Shown here piece by piece: positions 20,653 to 30,123 of a stretch of 64,000 bases of DNA. The notes beneath the pieces are model-generated. The model saw only the letters and a program-made list of their open reading frames with translations. It did no database searches and was not told where the DNA came from. The first letter of the stretch is position 1. Each line of letters starts with the position of its first letter. The DNA is from Streptomyces sp. TLI_235 (lineage in GTDB: Bacteria > Actinomycetota > Actinomycetes > Streptomycetales > Streptomycetaceae): positions 2,728,001 to 2,792,000 of the forward strand of contig NSGV01000001.1 of assembly GCA_002300355.1 (NCBI GenBank), in the 5' to 3' direction. The position numbers and the translations under genes were made by a program.

Positions 20653-21447
20653 TCACGCCCGGACGTAGAACGGGGCCACGCGGGACAGCAGCCACTCCAC
20701 GACGGGGTCGTCGGCCAGGTCCAGCAGCACCAGGTGGACGCCCCACGGCGGCGGCGCGGTTCCGAGCGCCCGGCCGAGGGCCTCGTTGACCTGCGTCGGA
20801 TCGGCCGGCCAGGCCGGGTCGAGCTGCACGCCGACGTACAGCTGCGGGGCGTCCGCCTCCACCCGGGCGAGTGCCCGACGGGCCGTCAGGACGCCGGGCA
20901 GTCGGGCGAGTTCGGCGGTGGCCGCGGCGAGGAAGGCGTACGGCTCCTGGTGCGGCTCGGGCTCACGCAGCGCGACCGCGGCGCCCTCGGAGACGGCCTC
21001 GCCGTGCACCCGGTCGCCCTGCGGGCCGCGGCGCAGTTCGCCGACGCCCTCCGGCGGCACCGGGATGCCCACCGGCGCCTCCGGGTTGACGGCGATGCCG
21101 ATGCCCAGCGGCAGGCCGCGGGCGAACTCCCACACCGGGGCGACGGCGAAGGCCATGCCGGGGGCGTGCTGCAGGAACTGCTCCTGCGAGGAGAACACCG
21201 GCACGTACGGCGCGCCGGCGAGTTCGATGGTCGGCAGGTCCAGCGAGGTGCCCTGCGGGTCGGCGCCGGCCGGCAGCGGGATCCACACCTGGCTGCGGGC
21301 GAGCACCTCGATCACCCGCGGCGTGGCGCCGGGGTCGCCGAGCGCGGCGGTGAGCACCTGCTCCAGTTCGTTGGCCGGCCAGTTGCCGCCCTCCGGCGGC
21401 GTGCCGGGTGCGGCCCACGCCTGTGCCTCGCCCGCCGGATACCCCAT
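20653..21447 (-). CDS. sseB: SseB-family (enhanced serine sensitivity) protein, copy 2
   Basis: A 264-residue SseB-type protein. The N-terminal domain carries NELEQVLTAALGDPGATPRVIEVL, SQVWIPLPAG and the VFSSQEQFLQ motif; GIGIAVNPEAPVGIPVPP follows; the C-terminal SseB domain includes LYVGVQLDPAWPADP. It is divergent from the riboswitch-controlled gcvT operon (about 125 nt to the aptamer), so the two units share a regulatory region. The serine link of the family name and the glycine/serine context suggest a role in amino-acid homeostasis (inference). Confidence 0.85.
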   Translation of the reverse strand: MGYPAGEAQAWAAPGTPPEGGNWPANELEQVLTAALGDPGATPRVIEVLARSQVWIPLPAGADPQGTSLDLPTIELAGAPYVPVFSSQEQFLQHAPGMAFAVAPVWEFARGLPLGIGIAVNPEAPVGIPVPPEGVGELRRGPQGDRVHGEAVSEGAAVALREPEPHQEPYAFLAAATAELARLPGVLTARRALARVEADAPQLYVGVQLDPAWPADPTQVNEALGRALGTAPPPWGVHLVLLDLADDPVVEWLLSRVAPFYVRA

Positions 21448-21572
21448 GTACCGCCCCTTCGCTCGTCCCCTGTACAGAGCCTAGCGGGCCGCCCCCTCTC
21501 CCATCAGGCCCGGCGGCATGCCATGATGAGCGCGCTCGACCCTCCGACAAGTTCATACTGGCCGCTCGAACC

Positions 21573-21776
21573 CGCGCGGGAGAGTCCGGAACGCCCCCAG
21601 GGGCGAGGCCGGCGCCGAAGGAGCAAGTCCTCCCCGGAATCTCTCAGGCACCCATACCGCACGGGCGAGGCACATCTGGAAAGTGGACACGGCCGCGCCG
21701 TGCGCCCACCCACGGTGCAAGCCGCCATCCTTGGGGTGGCGGTGAAGCTCTCAGGTTGTTGACGACAGACGGGGAG
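21573..21776 (+). ncRNA. Tandem glycine riboswitch (gcvT motif)
   Basis: Two consecutive aptamers precede gcvT. Aptamer 1: GGGAGAG at 21578, core GCGCCGAAGGAGCAA at 21612-21626, closing CTCTCAGGCA. Aptamer 2: GGAAAGTGG from 21678, core ACGGTGCAAGCCG from 21712, a hairpin around CTTGGGG, then GAAGCTCTCAGG and the terminal GACAGACGGGGAGA. These are the conserved elements of the cooperative glycine riboswitch, an ON switch for glycine-degradation genes. Confidence 0.93.
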
Positions 21777-21789
21777 ACTCCACCAGCCC

Positions 21790-21816
21790 ACCCTGCCCGT
21801 TTCCGGGCGGGAGGGT
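21790..21816 (+). promoter_or_regulatory. Hairpin between glycine riboswitch and gcvT
   Basis: ACCCTGCCCG can pair with CGGGCGGGAGGGT (3-nt bulge, TTTC loop), 14 nt after the second aptamer and 40 nt before the gcvT start. It has no U tract. It may be the expression platform or simply a leader hairpin; the AAGGAG ribosome site at 21840-21845 is outside it. Confidence 0.4.
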
Positions 21817-21855
21817 CGCCCATGCGTCTGCCTGCAGCCAAGGAGTCCTGCCGTC

Positions 21856-22974
21856 ATGTCCCTCCGCCTCACCGCGCTCGACGCGCTGCACCGCTCGCTC
21901 GGTGCCACCATGACCGACTTCGCCGGCTGGGACATGCCGCTGCGCTACGGCAGCGAGCGCGAGGAGCACCTCGCCGTCCGCACGAAGGCGGGTCTGTTCG
22001 ACCTCTCGCACATGGGCGAGATCACCGTCTCCGGCCCGCAGGCCGGCGAGATGCTGGACCACGCGCTGGTCGGCTTCATCTCGGCGCTGGGCGTGCTGCG
22101 CGCCCGCTACACGATGATCTGCCGCGAGGACGGCGGCATCCTCGACGACCTGATCGTCTACCGCACCGCGGAGGACGAGTACATGGTGGTCGCCAACGCC
22201 TCCAACGCCCAGGTCGTGCTGGACGCGCTGACCGAGCGCGCCGCAGGCTTCGACGCGGTCGTCCGCGACGACCGCGACGCCTACGCGCTGATCGCCGTCC
22301 AGGGACCGGAGGCCAACGGCATCCTCGCCTCCCTCACCGACGCCGACCTGCCCGGCCTGAAGTACTACGCGCTGCTGCCCGCCACCGTCGCCGGCCGGCA
22401 GGTCTGGCTGGCCCGCACCGGCTACACCGGCGAGGACGGCTTCGAGGTCTTCTGCGCCCCGGCCGACGCCGAGCACCTGTGGCAGGCGCTGACCGAGGCC
22501 GGCGCGGACAAGGGCCTGGTGCCCTGCGGCCTGTCCTGCCGCGACACGCTGCGCCTGGAGGCGGGCATGCCGCTCTACGGCCACGAGCTGTCCACCGACC
22601 TGACCCCGTTCGACGCCGGCCTCGGCCGGGTGGTCCGCTTCGACAAGACCACCAACGAGGGCGCCTTCGTCGGCCGCAAGGCGCTGGAGCAGGCGGCCGC
22701 CGAGGCCGAGTCCGCGCCGCCGCGCAAGCTGGTCGGCCTGGTGTCCGAGGGCAAGCGGGTGCCGCGCGCCGAGTACGCGGTGGTCGACGCCGAGGGCAAC
22801 CCGATCGGCCGGATCACCTCGGGCGCGCCCTCCCCCACCCTCGGGAAGCCGATCGCCATCGCCTACCTGGACGCGGCGCACGCCGAGCCGGGCACCGCCG
22901 TCGCGGTCGACGTGCGCGGCAAGGCCGAGCCGGTCGAGGTCGTGGCGCTGCCGTTCTACAAGCGCGTCCGCTGA
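21856..22974 (+). CDS. gcvT: Aminomethyltransferase (glycine cleavage system T protein)
   Basis: T protein transfers the methylene group from aminomethyl-lipoyl GcvH to tetrahydrofolate, releasing ammonia. At 372 residues it has the normal length. Visible: DFAGWDMPLRYGS near the N-terminus, GLFDLSHMGEI, the RYTMICREDGGILDDLIVYR strand, the folate-binding region TGYTGEDGFEVFC, RDTLRLEAGMPLYGHEL and the C-terminal barrel. The start follows AAGGAG and lies directly behind the glycine riboswitch. gcvH and glyA follow; gcvP and lpd are not in the window. Confidence 0.97.
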   Translation: MSLRLTALDALHRSLGATMTDFAGWDMPLRYGSEREEHLAVRTKAGLFDLSHMGEITVSGPQAGEMLDHALVGFISALGVLRARYTMICREDGGILDDLIVYRTAEDEYMVVANASNAQVVLDALTERAAGFDAVVRDDRDAYALIAVQGPEANGILASLTDADLPGLKYYALLPATVAGRQVWLARTGYTGEDGFEVFCAPADAEHLWQALTEAGADKGLVPCGLSCRDTLRLEAGMPLYGHELSTDLTPFDAGLGRVVRFDKTTNEGAFVGRKALEQAAAEAESAPPRKLVGLVSEGKRVPRAEYAVVDAEGNPIGRITSGAPSPTLGKPIAIAYLDAAHAEPGTAVAVDVRGKAEPVEVVALPFYKRVR

Positions 22975-23067
22975 ACGTCCCAGAATCCTCTTCTCACGCC
23001 CTTTTCCCAGCGGTCCGCTCAGCGGACGGCCGCGCCCCTCTCTCTTGCGATCCTGGAGAATGACGCC

Positions 23068-23442
23068 ATGAGCAACCCCACGCACCTGCACTACACCAAG
23101 GAGCACGAGTGGCTGACCGCCGCCGAGGACGGGGTGTCGACGGTCGGCATCACCGCGCACGCGGCCGACGCCCTCGGTGACATCGTCTACGTCCAGCTCC
23201 CGGAGGTCGGTGACACCGTCACCGCCGGTGAGACCTGTGGCGAGCTCGAGTCCACCAAGTCGGTCAGCGACCTGTTCTCGCCCGTCACCGGCGAGGTCGT
23301 GGAGGTCAACCAGGCCGTCCTCGACGACAACGCGCTGGTGAACAGCTCCCCGTTCGAGGATGGCTGGCTGTTCAAGGTCCGCGTCGAGGCGACCGACGAG
23401 CTGCTCGACGCCGAGGCGTACACCGCGTTCATCGGCGGCTGA
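23068..23442 (+). CDS. gcvH: Glycine cleavage system H protein
   Basis: A 124-residue lipoyl carrier that shuttles the aminomethyl group between P, T and L proteins. The lipoylated lysine is K64 in [21 protein letters not shown] at the N-terminus and the [16 protein letters not shown] strand are typical. It follows gcvT after 93 nt, which include a GTCCGC/GCGGAC mini-hairpin, and GGAG precedes its start. Same transcript as gcvT by context. Confidence 0.97.
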   Translation: MSNPTHLHYTKEHEWLTAAEDGVSTVGITAHAADALGDIVYVQLPEVGDTVTAGETCGELESTKSVSDLFSPVTGEVVEVNQAVLDDNALVNSSPFEDGWLFKVRVEATDELLDAEAYTAFIGG

Positions 23443-23455
23443 CCGCCCGCTCCTC

Positions 23456-23483
23456 GGGGCGGCCGCAGCGCTGCGGCCGCCCC
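23456..23483 (+). terminator. Perfect palindrome between gcvH and glyA
   Basis: A 28-nt perfect dyad of arms GGGGCGGCCGCAGC and its complement with no spacer, 13 nt after gcvH. It can form a very stable hairpin and could be a partial terminator or mRNA-stability element tuning glyA relative to gcvTH. Confidence 0.55.
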
Positions 23484-23519
23484 GCCCCAGCCCTTCGCTC
23501 GACGGGGAGACCCCACCTC

Positions 23520-24788
23520 ATGACGGTTCTGAACCAGTCCCTGCACGCGCTCGACCCGGAGATCGCGGCCGCGGTCGACGCCGAGCTGCACCGCCAGCAG
23601 ACCACCCTCGAAATGATCGCCTCCGAGAACTTCGCCCCGGTGGCGGTCATGGAGGCCCAGGGTTCGGTCCTGACCAACAAGTACGCCGAGGGCTACCCCG
23701 GCAAGCGCTACTACGGCGGCTGCGAGCACGTCGACGTCGCCGAGCAGATCGCCATCGACCGGGTGAAGGCGCTGTTCGGGGCCGAGCACGCCAACGTGCA
23801 GCCGCACTCCGGCGCGCAGGCGAACGCCGCGGCGATGTTCGCGCTGATCCAGCCGGGTGACACCATCCTGGGCCTGAGCCTGGCGCACGGCGGCCACCTC
23901 ACCCACGGCATGAAGATCAACTTCTCCGGCAAGCTCTACAACGTGGCCGCGTACCACGTGGACGAGAAGACCGGCCAGGTCGACATGGCCGAGGTCGAGC
24001 GCCTCGCCAAGGAGCACCAGCCCAAGCTGATCATCGCCGGCTGGTCCGCCTACCCGCGCCAGCTGGACTTCGCCGAGTTCCGCCGCATCGCGGACGAGGT
24101 CGGCGCCCTGCTCATGGTCGACATGGCGCACTTCGCCGGTCTGGTCGCCGCGGGCCTGCACCCCTCGCCGGTGCCGTTCGCGGACGTGGTCACCACCACC
24201 ACGCACAAGACCCTGGGCGGCCCGCGCGGCGGCGTCATCCTCTGCAAGGAGCAGTGGGCCAAGAAGATCAACTCTGCGGTCTTCCCCGGCCAGCAGGGCG
24301 GCCCGCTGGAGCACGTGATCGCCGCCAAGGCCGTGGCCTTCAAGGTCGCCGCCTCGGAGGAGTTCAAGGACCGCCAGCGCCGCACCCTGGAGGGCGCGAA
24401 GATCCTCGCCGAGCGCCTGCTCCGCCAGGACACCGTGGACGCCGGCGTCTCCGTGCTCTCCGGCGGCACCGACGTGCACCTCGTCCTGGTGGACCTGCGC
24501 AACAGCGAGCTCAACGGCCAGGACGCCGAGGACCGCCTGCACGAGGTCGGCATCACGGTCAACCGCAACGCCGTCCCGAACGACCCGCGCCCGCCGATGG
24601 TCACCTCCGGCCTGCGCATCGGCACCCCGGCGCTGGCCACCCGCGGCTTCCTGGCGGACGACTTCCGCGAGGTCGCCGACGTCATCGCCGAGGCCCTGCT
24701 GCCGGGCTTCGACGAGGCCAAGGCCACCGCGCTCAAGGCCCGGGTGACCGCGCTCGCCGCGAAGTACCCGCTCTACCCCGAGCTGTGA
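23520..24788 (+). CDS. glyA: Serine hydroxymethyltransferase
   Basis: A PLP enzyme interconverting serine and glycine with 5,10-methylene-tetrahydrofolate; 422 residues. Visible: [35 protein letters not shown], the [19 protein letters not shown] block with the cofactor-binding Asp/His, and the PLP lysine K230 in [27 protein letters not shown] contributes the carboxylate-binding Arg. As part of the riboswitch-led unit, it would use methylene-folate from glycine cleavage to make serine, which SdaA can then degrade. Confidence 0.97.
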   Translation: MTVLNQSLHALDPEIAAAVDAELHRQQTTLEMIASENFAPVAVMEAQGSVLTNKYAEGYPGKRYYGGCEHVDVAEQIAIDRVKALFGAEHANVQPHSGAQANAAAMFALIQPGDTILGLSLAHGGHLTHGMKINFSGKLYNVAAYHVDEKTGQVDMAEVERLAKEHQPKLIIAGWSAYPRQLDFAEFRRIADEVGALLMVDMAHFAGLVAAGLHPSPVPFADVVTTTTHKTLGGPRGGVILCKEQWAKKINSAVFPGQQGGPLEHVIAAKAVAFKVAASEEFKDRQRRTLEGAKILAERLLRQDTVDAGVSVLSGGTDVHLVLVDLRNSELNGQDAEDRLHEVGITVNRNAVPNDPRPPMVTSGLRIGTPALATRGFLADDFREVADVIAEALLPGFDEAKATALKARVTALAAKYPLYPEL

Positions 24789-24857
24789 CCCGCACCCCGC
24801 GGTAAGCAGTTCGTCCCCCGGTGACCGGCCTCACCCCGGCCGGACGCCAGGAATTCC

Positions 24858-24895
24858 GGGGCACCGCGCACACTGGACAGTGCGCGCGGTGCCCC
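24858..24895 (+). terminator. Long hairpin between glyA and sdaA
   Basis: GGGGCACCGCGC pairs with GCGCGGTGCCCC, and inner CACTG/CAGTG continue the helix with one A-C mismatch, giving a near-18-bp stem. It ends 52 nt before the sdaA GTG. Likely terminates the gcv-glyA transcript; sdaA would then have its own promoter in 24896-24947, or be transcribed by read-through. Confidence 0.65.
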
Positions 24896-24947
24896 GTCCC
24901 GTGTCACCCCGCAAGTCCTTCCACGAGACCAGACAAGGACGTCCCCC

Positions 24948-26330
<1,383 letters not shown>

Positions 26331-26547
26331 CGGGGGCCACGGCTCGACCGCGACTCGCGGCAAGCATTCAGAGGTCGCCGAGTTGAACAACGGAGCCTTC
26401 GAAGGTTACGGGCGCTCTGCACCTTTGGATCGATTTGTCCAGACCGGTCCCGTCATGCGAGAGTAGAGGCATTCCACGGCCTCCACCGACCCGGTTCGGC
26501 CGTTCCACCGCGGGCGCGCACCCCCTTGGCCGCGCGGTGACGCGCAC

Positions 26548-26586
26548 GGGCCCCCGACACCGCACACCGAGCGGACACGGGGGCCC
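26548..26586. terminator. Bidirectional terminator between sdaA and the ATP-binding protein gene
   Basis: GGGCCCCCG/CGGGGGCCC outer stem, symmetric ACA internal loop, CCGC/GCGG inner stem and a 7-nt loop. It lies between convergent genes. The remaining bases of the 281-nt gap (26331-26611) show nothing coding that I trust. Confidence 0.65.
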
Positions 26587-26611
26587 TGCTCGATTCCGGG
26601 ACCGGGCGGGC

Positions 26612-27184
26612 TCAGGCGGCGCGCTCGCGGACCCGCAGCTCGCACCAGACGGACTTGCCGCGCGGCAGCAGGTCGGCGCCCCAGCGGTCCGACACCGCGT
26701 CCACCAGCACCAGCCCGTGGCCGTTCTCCGCGCCGCCGCGCTCGGCCGCCACGATCATGCAGGGCAGCGCCCGCGAGGAGTCCCGGACCTCGATCCGCAC
26801 CCAGCCCTGGCGGCGGCCCATCCGCAGGCCGACGGTGCGCCCCCCGGCGTGCCGGACGGCGTTGGCGACCAGCTCGCCGGCCAGCAGCTCGCCGGACTCC
26901 TGCGCCTGCGCCAGCTCCCAGGAACGGAGCACGGCGGCCACCAGGCGGCGGGCGATCCCGGCGGACTCGGGGCGCGACGGCAGCCGGACCTCCTCCTCGG
27001 CCGCCGGGTCGCGCAGCAGCTCGAAGGCCGCCTGCTCCAGCTCGCGCGGAGTGAGCCGTTCCAGGGCCGCGAGCGCAAGGCCGCGGCCGTCCGACGCATC
27101 GTCACCGGCCGTGCCGAGCACCCGATTCGACGCCTCGCCAGACTCACGCCATCCCGCCATGGCGCCCATCATTGCGGAACGCAT
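26612..27184 (-). CDS. ATP-binding protein, anti-sigma factor (RsbW/SpoIIAB-type HATPase) family
   Basis: A roughly 190-residue GHKL ATPase of the type abundant in streptomycetes. N-box LLAGELVANAVRHAGG, G1-type VEVRDSS-like segment (RIEVRDSSRALP), and G2 GHGLVLVDAVSDRWG. Its N-terminal ~60 residues (RGLALAALERLTPRELEQAAFELL) are an extra helical segment. Homologues phosphorylate anti-anti-sigma factors or bind sigma factors; the partner is not encoded nearby. The start is uncertain: no in-frame ATG (27184, 27172, 27169 or 27160) has a good ribosome site. Confidence 0.82.
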   Translation of the reverse strand: MRSAMMGAMAGWRESGEASNRVLGTAGDDASDGRGLALAALERLTPRELEQAAFELLRDPAAEEEVRLPSRPESAGIARRLVAAVLRSWELAQAQESGELLAGELVANAVRHAGGRTVGLRMGRRQGWVRIEVRDSSRALPCMIVAAERGGAENGHGLVLVDAVSDRWGADLLPRGKSVWCELRVRERAA

Positions 27185-27253
27185 GCGGGCGCGCACGGAC
27201 AATGAGCAAACGATCAGGGCGTCCGGACATATGACAGCGGCACGCCTGCGGGC

Positions 27254-28459
27254 CTACCAGGCGGTCCAGGCCAGGTTCCAGCCGCTCAGGCCGTTCTCCC
27301 CGGAGACGTGCTCGCCCCTGGAATTCACCACGGTGACGACGTCGCCGATCATTGACGCGTTGTAGAAGCGGCCGGCGTCGGTGCCGTCGCTGCCGTAGCG
27401 GGTGTCGGCGATGCCGATGCAGCCGTGGCTGGCGTTGGAGCGGCCCATCGCGCCGAGGGCCCAGGAATTGCCGTGCACGTAGGTGCCGGTGTCGGTGAGC
27501 CGCATCGCGTGCGGCACGTCGTCCAGATCGTACTCGTCGCCGGCCTTGACGCCGCTGACGCCCTGCGAGGACATCCTCGTCCGGCGGGCCATCTCCTCGA
27601 TCACCATGGTGCCGTTCCAGCTGTCGAAGCCGGGCTTGCCCGCGGTGAACTTGAGGGTGTCGACCGTCTTCCCGTTCTCCACCACGGTCATCCGGTGGGT
27701 GGCGACGTCCGCGGTGCTCACCCGGGAGCGGCCGACCGTGAAGTGCTCGTCGCGGTCGGTGTCGCCGTACACGCCGGGGGCCAGCTCGGCGCTCTTCAGC
27801 CGGTACCTGACGGTCACCGCGGTGCCGGGCTTCCAGAACTCGGCCGGCCGGAAGTCGACCCGGTCGTCACCGAACCAGTGCGGCTTCACCGCGGTGCCGT
27901 CGGAGGTCTCGAAGACGACGGCCTTCTCGAGCTCGGCCCGGTTCTCCACCGCCTTCTTGAAGTGCAGCGAGACGATCATGCCGACGCCGTAGGTCTGCCG
28001 GTCCTCGGTGTTGTCCCAGGAGCCGATCTTCTTCGCCGGGGTGAGCGTGGTGAAGCCGCTCTCGGCGGTGGTCACCCCGCCGGCCGGGTCGGCGGCCTGC
28101 GCCGTCACCCGGTACTGCTCGGAGACGGCCAGCGCGGCGCCGGGCGTCCAGCTCAGTCCGTCCGCGGCGAGGGTGCCGGGCACCTCCCGGCCGTCCCGGC
28201 CGGTCACCTTGACGGCCGTCAGCTTCCCGCCGAACGCGGTGACCTTGACCGCGCCGGACGGCTTGACGTCCACGGCGCCGTTCTTCGGCTCGATGCCCAC
28301 CACCGCCGCCGGCACGGCGGGCTTCGCCTTCGCCGCCGTGGTACCCGCCCCCGGGGCCGCGGCCCCCGGCGCCGCCCCGGTCGAACTGCAGGCCGCCGCC
28401 GCAAGGACCAGCACTCCCCCGAGCGCCCCCGCCGTCAGACCTCTGCGCACCGACGCCAT
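27254..28459 (-). CDS. Ig-like L,D-transpeptidase lipoprotein, paralogue 1
   Basis: A 401-residue cell-wall enzyme that forms 3-3 cross-links (or attaches proteins) in peptidoglycan. A signal peptide ends at the lipobox cysteine C24 (LVLAAAAC), then an Ala/Pro linker and one or two Ig-like domains (VVGIEPKNGAVDVKPSGAV; the SGFTTLTPAKKIG junction), then the YkuD catalytic domain with HAMRLTDTG, YVHGN and NASHGCIGI (nucleophile C347), and a terminal NGLSGWNLAW. It is the most downstream of three tandem paralogues and is separated from paralogue 2 by a terminator hairpin. Confidence 0.93.
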   Translation of the reverse strand: MASVRRGLTAGALGGVLVLAAAACSSTGAAPGAAAPGAGTTAAKAKPAVPAAVVGIEPKNGAVDVKPSGAVKVTAFGGKLTAVKVTGRDGREVPGTLAADGLSWTPGAALAVSEQYRVTAQAADPAGGVTTAESGFTTLTPAKKIGSWDNTEDRQTYGVGMIVSLHFKKAVENRAELEKAVVFETSDGTAVKPHWFGDDRVDFRPAEFWKPGTAVTVRYRLKSAELAPGVYGDTDRDEHFTVGRSRVSTADVATHRMTVVENGKTVDTLKFTAGKPGFDSWNGTMVIEEMARRTRMSSQGVSGVKAGDEYDLDDVPHAMRLTDTGTYVHGNSWALGAMGRSNASHGCIGIADTRYGSDGTDAGRFYNASMIGDVVTVVNSRGEHVSGENGLSGWNLAWTAW

Positions 28460-28573
28460 GTCGGCCCCCCTCCGTACCGCCGCGCACTCCCCGGCGCGGC
28501 ACCCACCCCTTACACGCTCCGGGAGGGGCCCGGGTTTCGGCCCGCGGGGCGACGATCCGGTCACGAAGCCGCA

Positions 28574-28608
28574 ACGGCCCGACCGCTCACGGGGAGCGGC
28601 CGGGCCGT
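28574..28608 (-). terminator. Hairpin between L,D-transpeptidase paralogues 2 and 1
   Basis: ACGGCCCGaCCGCTC and GAGCGGcCGGGCCGT pair with one mismatch around a 5-nt loop, about 40 nt beyond the stop of paralogue 2 on the minus strand. Indicates separate transcription units. Confidence 0.65.
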
Positions 28609-28647
28609 CGGCGGAGTGCCGGGAGGGCTGTGGGTCGACCGGGCGGT

Positions 28648-29928
28648 CTACCAGGCGCTCCAGGAGAGCGTCCAGCCGCTGAGGCCGTTGTCCGGGGAGA
28701 CCGTGCGGCCCTTGGAGTTGACGATCTTCACTACGTCGCCGACCAGCGAGCTGTTGAAGAAGGTGCCGGCCGAGGAGGACTCGCTGCCGCCCTTGACGTC
28801 GCGCAGGCCGACGCAGCCGTGGCTGGCGTTGGACTTGCCGAAGGCGTTGCCCCAGTAGTTGCCGTGCAGGTAGGTGCCCGTGGTGGTGAGGCGCATCGCG
28901 TGCGGCACGTCCGGGACGTCGTACTCGTCGCCCTTGACGTTGGCCACGGTGGCCGAGTTCATCCGGGTCACCTTCTCCTTGCTGGAGATGACCATGGTGC
29001 CGTTCCAGGACGGGTTCTGGTCGTTGCCCGCGGTGATCGGGATGCTCTTGGCGGAGCCGTCGCCGCTCGCCACCGTCATCATGTGCTTCGCGGCGTCGAC
29101 CGTGCTGACCTGGTAGCGGCCGATGGTGAACGGCTCGTCGCGGTCGATGTCCCCGTAGATGCCGGGGGCGACCTCGACGCTCTTCAGCCGGTACTTGACG
29201 GTCACCTTGGTGCCGGGCTTCCAGTACTCCGCCGGGCGGAAGTCCAGGCGGCGGGAGCCGAACCAGTGGCCCTTGACCGCGGTGCCGTTGCTGGTCTCGA
29301 AGGTGATGCCCTTGACGACGGCGTCCTTGTTCTTGACGTCCTTGTTGAAGGAGACCGAGACGATCATGCCGACGCCGTAGGTGGCGTTGTCGGCGATGTT
29401 GTCGTTGGTGCTGACCTTCTTCGCCGGCGTCAGCGTGGTGAAGCCGGAGGAGATCGCGGCCGGCAGGCCCGCGTCGTCCTTGGCCTGCGCGTTGACGGTG
29501 TAGGCCATGCCCGGCTGGAGCCCGGCGCTCGGCTTCCAGCTGAGGCCGTCGGCGGCGATGGCGCCCTCGACCGGCTTGTCGTTCTTGTCCTTCACCTCGA
29601 CGGAGGTGAGCTTGCCGCTCGCCACCGTCACCGTCAGCCCGTTCAGGGCGACGTCGGTGGCGCCGTCCTTGGCGCTGACGCCGAGCACCGCGGCGGAGGT
29701 CTTCGGCGCAGCCTGCGTGGTCGAGTCGCCGGAGGCGCCCGCCGCGTTCGCGGCCGGGCCGCCGGAACCCCCCGAGCCCCCCGAGCCGCCGTCGTTGCAG
29801 GCGGCGGTGAACAGCAGCACGCCGCCCATGGCCAGCGCCACGGCCGCGGTGCGGGCGGTACGACCGGTGCGGCCGGACGCGGCCGCACCTCTGACTATCG
29901 CGGCCTCGGCCGCCTGAACCGGCTTCAC
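28648..29928 (-). CDS. Ig-like L,D-transpeptidase lipoprotein, paralogue 2
   Basis: A 426-residue paralogue of its neighbours. A longer cytoplasmic N-terminus (~27 residues) precedes the hydrophobic core and a lipobox cysteine at about C44 (LLFTAAC), then a Gly/Ser-rich linker, Ig-like domain(s) (VLGVSAKDGATDVALNGL), GFTTLTPAKKVS, and the YkuD domain: HAMRLTTTG, YLHGN, NASHGCVGL with nucleophile C372, terminal NGLSGWTLSW. GTG start at 29928 behind GGGAGGGGAG. It has the highest Lys/Asp content of the three, which may reflect different wall substrates. Confidence 0.93.
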   Translation of the reverse strand: MKPVQAAEAAIVRGAAASGRTGRTARTAAVALAMGGVLLFTAACNDGGSGGSGGSGGPAANAAGASGDSTTQAAPKTSAAVLGVSAKDGATDVALNGLTVTVASGKLTSVEVKDKNDKPVEGAIAADGLSWKPSAGLQPGMAYTVNAQAKDDAGLPAAISSGFTTLTPAKKVSTNDNIADNATYGVGMIVSVSFNKDVKNKDAVVKGITFETSNGTAVKGHWFGSRRLDFRPAEYWKPGTKVTVKYRLKSVEVAPGIYGDIDRDEPFTIGRYQVSTVDAAKHMMTVASGDGSAKSIPITAGNDQNPSWNGTMVISSKEKVTRMNSATVANVKGDEYDVPDVPHAMRLTTTGTYLHGNYWGNAFGKSNASHGCVGLRDVKGGSESSSAGTFFNSSLVGDVVKIVNSKGRTVSPDNGLSGWTLSWSAW

Positions 29929-30004
29929 TCGGTTGCTCCCCTCCCGGTATCCACGGTGAATACACGTGCCCCCGCCCGGGTCGGTTTCACCGGGTTCGGA
30001 CTTC

Positions 30005-30027
30005 TTCCGCGCGGCACCGGCGCGGAA
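30005..30027 (-). terminator. Hairpin between L,D-transpeptidase paralogues 3 and 2
   Basis: TTCCGCGC/GCGCGGAA perfect 8-bp stem, 7-nt loop, about 100 nt past the paralogue 3 stop and about 75 nt before the paralogue 2 start on the minus strand. Confidence 0.45.
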
Positions 30028-30123
30028 CGATCCCGGGCCTGCGCGGCACGCAAGGATAACTGCCCCGGATGAGTGAATCTTCCGCAGGAGGGGGGTGCCG
30101 GTTCGGTGAAGCGCGGCACGCGG

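Noticed and set aside
22820..22850. CCTCCCCCACCCTCGGG stretch inside gcvT as another copy of the 22-nt repeat
   Set aside because: It does not match the element beyond C/G richness and encodes normal GcvT residues.
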